The position numbers and the translations under genes were made by a program. Of a stretch of 64,000 nucleotides of DNA, positions 57,940 to 64,000 are shown piece by piece. The DNA is from Collinsella tanakaei. GTDB lineage: Bacteria; Actinomycetota; Coriobacteriia; Coriobacteriales; Coriobacteriaceae. The notes beneath the pieces are model-generated. The model was not told where the DNA came from and did not search any database. It saw only the letters and a list, made by a program, of their open reading frames with translations. The stretch is from assembly GCF_021531055.1 (NCBI RefSeq), contig NZ_JADYTL010000008.1, forward strand, positions 1 through 64,000, given 5' to 3'. Numbering within the stretch: the stretch's first letter is position 1; each line of letters opens with the position of its first letter.

Positions 57940-59079
57940 ATGGATCCGTTCAACCCGGCAACTTTTGCAGAGGGCGTACAGCCCCTCGACGTCCTCGACT
58001 TTGTCGACTCCCCCGCTATTCGCACCCACTGGGAGAAAATCGGTTGGAACCCATCTCCCATCGAAGCGTCTTTTATCATCTGGTACAGCCGCAATCGCAC
58101 GATTGCCGAGAAGCACGCCGCATGGCGCAACCTCATCGAGACCACACCGGACGTCATCTTCCCTAGGCACATGTCGCATCTCAAAGGTGAGAACCTCCAT
58201 GCGTTCCTTGAGACATACATGCGAGCCCAAGAGCAGCTCCTAAACGACCTTCGCTCGTCGGAGCCTGGAGAGGCGTGTTGTTGGTTCTTCCAAAAGCGCA
58301 GGATCAGCAATAGGTACGACGCATACTTGCACCCGTCATTCGAGAGGGCGATCCGCGAGTTGCGCGACTGTATCAACGATAAGGACTGGGGGCTCGACTA
58401 CGACCGGTTCTTCATCACTAAGCGGCGCTTTGCCGACGACTTCAACGATTGGAGCTGCGACCGCGACGTGAGCGTACTGGTCTCGCCGAATCTGGAGCCC
58501 ATTGCCTTTGTCTACGAGAACACGTGCCCTCTGACCCAAGAGGAGCATCACATATTTTGGCTTGGTTTTCAGGAGATGTGGTTCAACTTTCCGCTTCCGT
58601 TCAAACGGGGCGACATTCTTGTGCGCCGCTCCGGCATCTACTGTGACGAGCGCCGCTTTACCCTGAATCAGGATGCGACGCTCGACCCGACACGGGATGA
58701 CGATGCGAAGATTCTCAGGCTCCGGAAGGGACACAGCGACCACAGGGACATGCTGGTCCGCGGGCACACGGTTGACGAGAAGAGCGGCGTCGTGCGGTTC
58801 CACAACTTCTTTCAAGACCTTCTCTCGCTGGAGCCGTGCGACGGAGAGCTCGAAGGCTTTGAACGGAAGCTTGAGCCGCTGAGTCGCTTTTTCCGTGGGG
58901 AGATCGACCTCAAGCGCTGCCTACAGGAGTGCGAGGCGTTGCACGCCCAGGTGCGTGAGGAGCTCGAAGCTAAGCGCAGGAAGGCCCAGCTCAAGGAGGT
59001 CCGCCGCATGTACGAGACGCAGTCAGACGAGCTGTGTTATGCCATGTTACCGCTCGAGCTTCTCAACCTTCTCAGATGA
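57940..59079 (+). CDS. Hypothetical protein of the defence-like island
   Basis: A 379-residue cytoplasmic protein that I do not recognise. It has no membrane segment or signal. The first 130 residues are rich in Trp/His/Arg, a region near 165-215 is negatively charged with strands (DVSVLVSPNLEPIAFVYEN), and the last 60 residues form a basic coiled-coil-like helix (LEAKRRKAQLKEVRRMYETQ). GGAG precedes the ATG. It is transcribed against both neighbours and ends 18 bases from the convergent helicase gene. Function unknown. Confidence 0.6.
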   Translation: MDPFNPATFAEGVQPLDVLDFVDSPAIRTHWEKIGWNPSPIEASFIIWYSRNRTIAEKHAAWRNLIETTPDVIFPRHMSHLKGENLHAFLETYMRAQEQLLNDLRSSEPGEACCWFFQKRRISNRYDAYLHPSFERAIRELRDCINDKDWGLDYDRFFITKRRFADDFNDWSCDRDVSVLVSPNLEPIAFVYENTCPLTQEEHHIFWLGFQEMWFNFPLPFKRGDILVRRSGIYCDERRFTLNQDATLDPTRDDDAKILRLRKGHSDHRDMLVRGHTVDEKSGVVRFHNFFQDLLSLEPCDGELEGFERKLEPLSRFFRGEIDLKRCLQECEALHAQVREELEAKRRKAQLKEVRRMYETQSDELCYAMLPLELLNLLR

Positions 59080-59097
59080 TTGCCAAGGCGTGGTTGG

Positions 59098-62000
59098 TCA
59101 GGAGACAGACTGAACCAGCCACGCCTCGTACGCCCGCTGCATGACGCGAGCCTTGTCCGTCTTGGAACGCTCATCCTCCTGTTGGGCCAGCGCAAGCTCG
59201 TAGAGCTCGCTTTGCTCGAAGGCGCTCGTGTCCCACTGCCCCGCCTGGATGCGCGCCCACACGACGTCAGCGAGCCTTTCAAGGGTGCGCACCTCCTCGT
59301 CCGACGCCGTAACGGAGAGCGGAGGATGAAGTTCGCCGGTGTCCTTCTCGGGCTCCACGTAGAAGTCGCCCATGGAGACGACCTCGTAGCCCTCGAACTG
59401 GGGCGAGGACTCCACGAGCAGCTTGTAGAACCTCAACTGGCGCTCATAATCATCGGAGACCTTGTAGCTAAAACCGGTCTTGTAGTCGACGATGCGCACC
59501 GTCCTTGCGGCATCATCAATGAGCAGCAGGTCAAGGTAGCCAAAGAGCAGGGTTCCTGCAGCGGTTGGAGCAGACAGCTTGGCTTCCGTGACCCTCCTAT
59601 AGCCCCTTGCGTTCTCAAGGAGCCAGGGTACAAAGCTCGTACAGATTCGCTCGAAGCGCTGCTCGTAGCGAGAGACGTCCGCGGCGGGGAAGTCCATCCA
59701 GCGGACCCTCTGGCGATGAGTTGCCATGACCTCGTCCAGTGAGGCTCCCTTTGGTACCATGACCCGATTTACTATGTCCTCCATCATCGCGTGCACGATG
59801 TTGCCGAACTCAAGCTGGATCTGAGGAGCCTCAGGCAACCGCAAGACCTGGCGCTCGGGGAACGAAAGACTGTTCGCGCAACCTTCCTTGTAGCAGACAA
59901 AGCCATTGAGGGCAGAGGCCGAGAGATGCTTCACATCCTTGTTGGCGTCAAGCAGGGCAACGAGCTCGGGCGTGTCCAGCCGGTAGCTGTCGTGCCACTC
60001 GGTTGCGATTGCCACGTCAAGGGCGTGAGGATCCGGGTCGACCTCGCGAGCCTCGACCACGCCTGAGAGCTCACGCACGGTTGACCCGGCGGCGCGATAG
60101 AGCTCCAGATGGCGCTTCGCGCGCGTCAGGGCTACGAAGAGAAGGCGCCGTGCATCATCCTCGTCCTTCTCGTCACCAATAAGCAGGTTGGAGGGGTAGA
60201 GGCTCCCTCTGTTGGCCCCCTTGTGCCAGGTAGCGTCATCGGCGTCGACAAGATAGACGCAATCGAACTCAAGGCCCTTGGAGCTGTGAGCAGACGTCAG
60301 CCGCACAGCTCCGGGGGCATCGAGGCTGACGCTCGCTTCGATGGTCACGCCGTACTTCTGGGCCGATTCGAGCAGAGCCTCAACGTCGGGCAAGCGGAGC
60401 GTCCGGCCAAGCCCGCCTGCCTGCGCGAGCTCTCCCTCCACAAAGTCGAGCAGGGCCCGCATGCCGGCGTTGAACTCCGCTGCCGCAAGCGGGTCCTTCT
60501 CGCCCAGGCGTCGGTAGTACGCCATCGGGCGCGCTGCCATCCTGAAAAGCAGCTCACGCACCGGTGAGCTCGGTGCTTCCGCTGCCCAAGTCATGAGGCT
60601 TTCGTATAGGCCACGGATGCGCTCGTTTTGCGTGTGCTCCATGGCGAGCAGCCAGTCGCCGTGGTGCTCCCTGCGCGCGTTGAGGGCAAAGCGCACCGAG
60701 CTCGGGTGGTCGCCACCCAGCTCGGGCGCGCACACGATCTGGGGCAGACAGCTCGCGGCAACCTGCGTCCGCCCCTGCGAGAGCGCGCAGACACAGCGGA
60801 CCAGTGCGAGCATGGTCTGCATGCGCTCGGATGCAAAGAGGTCCTGCGTCTGACGGTACGAGAAGGGCACATCCTCCGCAACAAGATACGGGATGAGCGC
60901 CTTCAGAACGGCATGCTTGGGCGAGATCACCGCGATCGCCTTATCGGGATCATCGCAGGTATTGAGGTAGCCGCCATCGAAGCGCTCGCGGATGTCACGC
61001 GCCAGGGCGGCATACTCCTCCGCCTTACTCTGAAAGACGGTCTCGGAGAACTCGGTCTGGTCTCCCCGGGGGCAGTTGGCCCGAATCGCTTTGTCCTCGC
61101 TTGCGGCGAGACGGCGCTCAACCTGCACCGCCACCCGCTGGCCAAGTTCGACGATGTCCGGAGTGGAGCGGTAGTTGGTCATGAGCACGACACTCTGCGG
61201 GTAGTAGCGATCGACGAACTGGTTGATGCACTCGATGGTCGCGCCCTGGAAGCGCATGATAGCCTGGTCGTCATCGCCCACCGCCATGACGTTGGGGCAC
61301 GCGAGGCCCTCGCAGAGGAGCTCGACGATTCTCATCTGAGCGCCGTTGGTGTCCTGAAACTCGTCCACCTGGATATAGGTATAGGTGTCCTGAAGCTCCT
61401 GACGCAGGTTGTCGTCTTCCTCGACTGCCTTTACAAAGTCGGCGATCATGTCGTCAAAGTCGTAGAGGTGCTGGCTGTCGAGGATTTCCTGGTAGCGCTG
61501 GGCAACCGAGCAGGCAGCAAGAAGCCGCTCGCTCTCCTTCCGAATGCGGAGGCGCCTCCCCTCTCTGTTGCTTCCCTCGAAGAACGTCTTCCGGACGCTT
61601 GTGTAGCCCGTGGTCTTCCCGTTCTCGTCCACGAGCTCGGTACGTCGCACGGTGTTGCGCAGACTTGTGGTAAAGGGCACGTAGATTCCAGGAGTGATGA
61701 CTACGGGACGCTTGAGCTCGTCAGGAGCATCCCCGCAGGCACGCTCGATCTCTGCCTCAAAGCGCTCCGCGACGCGCACGCTCGCCGTCATAGCGGCGAT
61801 GTCGCAAAGCGAGGAGTTTTGCTCAAGCCAATCCACGGCATGGATGTTCTGCTCGGCAATCTTGGAAAGCGTCTCGTAGGAAATACCGCTGCGCTTGACC
61901 TTTGAGACAAAGGCGAGCATCTCCCGCGAGAAGTGCGCAACGCCGCCCCTACCGATGCTTGAGAGCGGAGACCCAAACGGCAGCGTCTTGAGCAGTTCGT

Positions 62001-62382
62001 CCATGACCTCCGCTTGTCGAAGGTTCGTGACGAGCTGGTCGGAGGCGGGACGGGGAAAGCTTTCCGGATGAGCCACACGGATGCTGCTGGCAAACCCGTG
62101 GAAGGTGCTCACCTGAATGCCGTACGCGTCTCTGCCGATAAGCTCGATCAGGCGGGAGCGCATGGCATCGGCGCCAGCCTCGGTATACGTGAGGCAGAGG
62201 ATGTTCTTGGGAGCGGCGTCGCGCTTGATGAGGATGTTGGCCGCCCTCAGGCTCAGAAGCTGCGTCTTGCCCGTACCGGGGCCGGCTATCACCAACAGCG
62301 GACCATCCAAGTACTCGACCGCCCGCCGTTGCTCGTCATTCAATCTATCGAGCGCCGTTCGGAGCTCCCGCGTCATCTTCAT
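59098..62382 (-). CDS. UvrD/PcrA-type helicase with C-terminal RecB-like nuclease
   Basis: A 1094-residue SF1A helicase-nuclease fusion. Helicase motifs are Walker A AGPGTGKT (33-40), LCLTYTEAGADAM (Ia), YIQVDEFQDTN (II), VGDDDQAIMRFQGA (III), LMTNYRSTPDIV (IV), LTSAHSSKGLEFDCVYLVDADD split as motif V, and FVALTRAKRHLEL (VI). The C-terminus has a RecB-type PD-(D/E)XK core: GYLDLLLID, then VDYKTG and QLRFYKLLVE, with catalytic D-x-K intact. It resembles AddA-like or defence-linked helicase-nucleases, but no addB partner is adjacent. I chose the ATG at 62382, with AAGGA ten bases ahead. GTG at 62400 has no such site. Confidence 0.85.
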   Translation of the reverse strand: MKMTRELRTALDRLNDEQRRAVEYLDGPLLVIAGPGTGKTQLLSLRAANILIKRDAAPKNILCLTYTEAGADAMRSRLIELIGRDAYGIQVSTFHGFASSIRVAHPESFPRPASDQLVTNLRQAEVMDELLKTLPFGSPLSSIGRGGVAHFSREMLAFVSKVKRSGISYETLSKIAEQNIHAVDWLEQNSSLCDIAAMTASVRVAERFEAEIERACGDAPDELKRPVVITPGIYVPFTTSLRNTVRRTELVDENGKTTGYTSVRKTFFEGSNREGRRLRIRKESERLLAACSVAQRYQEILDSQHLYDFDDMIADFVKAVEEDDNLRQELQDTYTYIQVDEFQDTNGAQMRIVELLCEGLACPNVMAVGDDDQAIMRFQGATIECINQFVDRYYPQSVVLMTNYRSTPDIVELGQRVAVQVERRLAASEDKAIRANCPRGDQTEFSETVFQSKAEEYAALARDIRERFDGGYLNTCDDPDKAIAVISPKHAVLKALIPYLVAEDVPFSYRQTQDLFASERMQTMLALVRCVCALSQGRTQVAASCLPQIVCAPELGGDHPSSVRFALNARREHHGDWLLAMEHTQNERIRGLYESLMTWAAEAPSSPVRELLFRMAARPMAYYRRLGEKDPLAAAEFNAGMRALLDFVEGELAQAGGLGRTLRLPDVEALLESAQKYGVTIEASVSLDAPGAVRLTSAHSSKGLEFDCVYLVDADDATWHKGANRGSLYPSNLLIGDEKDEDDARRLLFVALTRAKRHLELYRAAGSTVRELSGVVEAREVDPDPHALDVAIATEWHDSYRLDTPELVALLDANKDVKHLSASALNGFVCYKEGCANSLSFPERQVLRLPEAPQIQLEFGNIVHAMMEDIVNRVMVPKGASLDEVMATHRQRVRWMDFPAADVSRYEQRFERICTSFVPWLLENARGYRRVTEAKLSAPTAAGTLLFGYLDLLLIDDAARTVRIVDYKTGFSYKVSDDYERQLRFYKLLVESSPQFEGYEVVSMGDFYVEPEKDTGELHPPLSVTASDEEVRTLERLADVVWARIQAGQWDTSAFEQSELYELALAQQEDERSKTDKARVMQRAYEAWLVQSVS

Positions 62383-62599
62383 ATGCGCCCCATCCTTCAC
62401 ATGAGCGAACTAGACCACCCGCGCGTCAAGCGACGAAAACGAACAAGCTTGCATCAGCTATCTGGACCATCGAATTATCTCATGAACAACCCGCTTACGA
62501 ATATGCAAGCTCAGGCCCTGCGCACGGACAGTCTAAGGTTAAGCATGCACCTTATTTGACCCACACCCATGGCTACAGCAGATTAGGTATTACGTCGTG

Positions 62600-62631
62600 T
62601 TGTAATAAAACCCCTGGGGTTATTTTACATG
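62600..62631. repeat. CCCC/GGGG palindrome, copy 6
   Basis: Arms reading TGTAATAAAACCCC and GGGGTTATTTTACA around one T, the same as copy 4. It directly precedes the surface-protein terminator. Confidence 0.85.
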
Positions 62632-62632
62632 C

Positions 62633-62663
62633 AAAAGCGGGCGTCCCCGTGCAGGACGCCCGC
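62633..62663 (-). terminator. Terminator of the LPxTG surface protein gene
   Basis: GCGGGCGTCC (62637-62646) pairs with GGACGCCCGC (62654-62663). On the minus strand TTTT (62636-62633) follows, about 40 bases past the stop. Confidence 0.85.
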
Positions 62664-62701
62664 CCATGGGATGCGATGCTACGTCTAGCGTTTTTCACCT
62701 G

Positions 62702-64000
62702 TTACTTGCGACGCTTTAGGAGCACGCCGGCGCCCAGGGCCAGCACACCGACGAGGGCGACACCGATCACGCCCACCATGACCATGTCGCCGGTGGCGGG
62801 AAGGATCTCCTTGTCCTTCGCCCACTTGACGTAGTCGGGATCCTTCTTTCCGCAGACGGTGCAGACGCCGTCCTCGAAATCGTGGCCGGTCGCGGCGATC
62901 GTTCCCGTCGCCTTCGCGGAATACTCGACGCCGTCGAGCTTCACCGTTCCCTTATAGAGGCGCTCGCCCGTCTTGGTGCAGGTCGGCTTCGTCTTCACGG
63001 TCACCTTCGGCGTCGCCGTCAGCACCTTGGTATGGTCGGCATCGCGCTCGCATGTGAAGGTCGCCACGAACTTCTCGCCGTCCTCGGACCAGCACCACGT
63101 CGGCTCGCCCCACTCGTGACCGGAAGCGTCGACCGCCTTGCCCTTCTCGAGCACCTTGTCGCAAAGCTCGCAGACCTTGTCGCCCGTATAGCCCTTCTCG
63201 GTGCACGTCGGATCCACCGCGCCCACGGTCGTCACCTTGTGGTCGAGTTTGGAGCCCTTATCGGTACGCGTATCGGTCGCACCGCAACCGTTGTCGCAGG
63301 TCGCCGTCTCCGTGCCGTCCTTCGTACACGTCGCATCGTCGTTGGACACGTAAGTCGTGAAGCTGTGCTCCAGCGCGCGGACGACCTTGCCCGTGGCGAT
63401 CTCGTATCCGCAGATGGAGCACGTCGTATCGCCCGTGTAGCCATCCTTGGTGCACGTGGCGTCCTTCTTGCCTTCGACCACAGTTGTATGCTCGGCATAG
63501 TTCAGCTTGGCACCGCACCCGTTTTCACACGCATGCCAATGGCCGTGCTCGTCGCTCGACCATGTGGCCGCGGGAACGTGATCGGTCGCGGGATCGACGG
63601 TCTGTTCCTCCGCGATCTCGTCCGTGCCGGCGGCGTCGCGGTAATAGCACCCACAGCCGTCGCAGTACCAGTACGCGATGTTGCCGTCATCGGTGCACGT
63701 GGGCGCCTTGGCCTCGACTTCGATCAGCTGGTGGTCGTGTGTCACGGTCAAGGTGGCGACCTCGCTCGTCACGGAACCGCCCTCGCCCGTCACCACGCAA
63801 CGGAACACGTATCCGTCCATGTCGACGGTCACGCCGGAATACGTGCAGCTCTCGGCGGTGGCACCGTCCAGATTTACCCACGTCGTACCGCCATCGGCAC
63901 TGTACTGCCACTGATAGCTCAAGCCGGTACCACTGGCCACGATCGAGGCGGTGGCATCCCCGCCAGCCGCGACGGTAACGTCATCCGGCTGCTCCTCGAT
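62702..64000 (-). CDS. LPxTG-anchored surface protein, N-terminus outside the window
   Basis: The last 433 codons of a secreted cell-wall protein; the frame is open to the window end. First comes an Ig-like/bacterial surface domain (LSYQWQYSADGGTTW, then DGYVFRCVVTGEGG). Then come at least four Cys-rich repeats of the type CT-x-x-GYTGD-x-x-C-x-x-C, each with paired Cys and a His-rich H-D-F/H-E-W element, as in many clostridial and coriobacterial surface proteins. The C-terminus has the sortase signal LPATGD, a hydrophobic helix (MVGVIGVALVGVLALGAG) and RRK. It should be covalently attached to peptidoglycan. The binding partner is unknown. Confidence 0.88.
   Translation of the reverse strand: MEEQPDDVTVAAGGDATASIVASGTGLSYQWQYSADGGTTWVNLDGATAESCTYSGVTVDMDGYVFRCVVTGEGGSVTSEVATLTVTHDHQLIEVEAKAPTCTDDGNIAYWYCDGCGCYYRDAAGTDEIAEEQTVDPATDHVPAATWSSDEHGHWHACENGCGAKLNYAEHTTVVEGKKDATCTKDGYTGDTTCSICGYEIATGKVVRALEHSFTTYVSNDDATCTKDGTETATCDNGCGATDTRTDKGSKLDHKVTTVGAVDPTCTEKGYTGDKVCELCDKVLEKGKAVDASGHEWGEPTWCWSEDGEKFVATFTCERDADHTKVLTATPKVTVKTKPTCTKTGERLYKGTVKLDGVEYSAKATGTIAATGHDFEDGVCTVCGKKDPDYVKWAKDKEILPATGDMVMVGVIGVALVGVLALGAGVLLKRRK

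Larger units (their letters stand above)
62383..62701. other. Intergenic region with repeat and terminator
   Basis: Apart from the palindrome and terminator listed separately, these 319 bases hold no gene. The promoter of the helicase-nuclease should lie at 62400-62560, but I could not pick a convincing one. Confidence 0.5.

Noticed and set aside
1-64000. CRISPR arrays, tRNA and rRNA genes, prophage or insertion-sequence transposases
   Set aside because: None was found by eye. The direct repeats seen are short palindromic elements without regular spacers, and no integrase or transposase motif appeared in any supported gene.

Overview
The window looks like a chromosomal segment of a high-GC, Gram-positive gut anaerobe, most likely Coriobacteriia (Collinsella-like). 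The grounds are very high GC with strong G/C third-position bias, a bile salt hydrolase, a group-B-type [FeFe] hydrogenase, an LPxTG surface protein, Tat-like lipoprotein signals, and no respiratory or aerobic genes. This placement is inferred from gene content and was not tested by a search. No rRNA, tRNA, CRISPR array or transposase gene was seen.

Layout. 0.1-2.4 kb: an AlbA_2-type protein and galU. 2.8-7.9 kb: a five-gene minus-strand operon (UxaA-type dehydratase, SDR, amidohydrolase, DHDPS-type aldolase, esterase). Its first four genes match the enzyme set of the non-phosphorylating L-fucose pathway known from Campylobacter jejuni. 8.1-9.4 kb: a free-standing rplJ-rplL operon with its own promoter and an L10 leader ending in an attenuator. 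11.5-14.7 kb: a TerB-domain protein and a BrxC/BrxD-type ATPase behind a LexA-like box. 15-20.1 kb: hydrogenase, ABC importer with a fused permease-ATPase, methyltransferase. 20.16-20.4 kb: a second LexA-like box in front of a 27-residue hydrophobic peptide gene, followed by an Lhr-like helicase (20.6-23 kb) that probably belongs with the TerB/BrxD pair. 23-27.4 kb: CapA-type lipoprotein, an Old Yellow Enzyme-type reductase and its likely TetR regulator.

27.4-36.7 kb is rich in RNA-modification genes (Elp3, a Trm9-like methyltransferase, TrmB, a Ski2-like helicase, ThpR). 36.8-47.8 kb holds an excisionase-like protein, AKR, patatin, RsmJ, an MFS exporter, bile salt hydrolase, Tex and a methyltransferase. 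49.4-53.8 kb is an RNA/ribosome-repair cluster: PrfH with one RtcB, a divergent second RtcB, and a WYL regulator. 53.9-62.4 kb is a defence-like island: a low-GC PD-(D/E)XK protein, a YefM/YafQ pair, an operon of an acidic micro-peptide, Doc, a phosphoribosyltransferase and a Vsr/DUF559-like protein, and a UvrD-RecB-type helicase-nuclease. The window ends inside an LPxTG surface protein.

Intergenic DNA carries several dispersed palindromic repeat families: 31-bp hairpins that keep a related core but have unrelated arms, a 31-35 bp palindrome centred on CCCC/GGGG, and two 125-126 bp elements with terminal inverted repeats. The most notable points are the two LexA-like promoters of identical geometry (one for terB-brxD, one for a TisB-like peptide), the micro-antitoxin-Doc-PRT-nuclease operon, the Campylobacter-type fucose operon, and the arm-swapped hairpin repeats.
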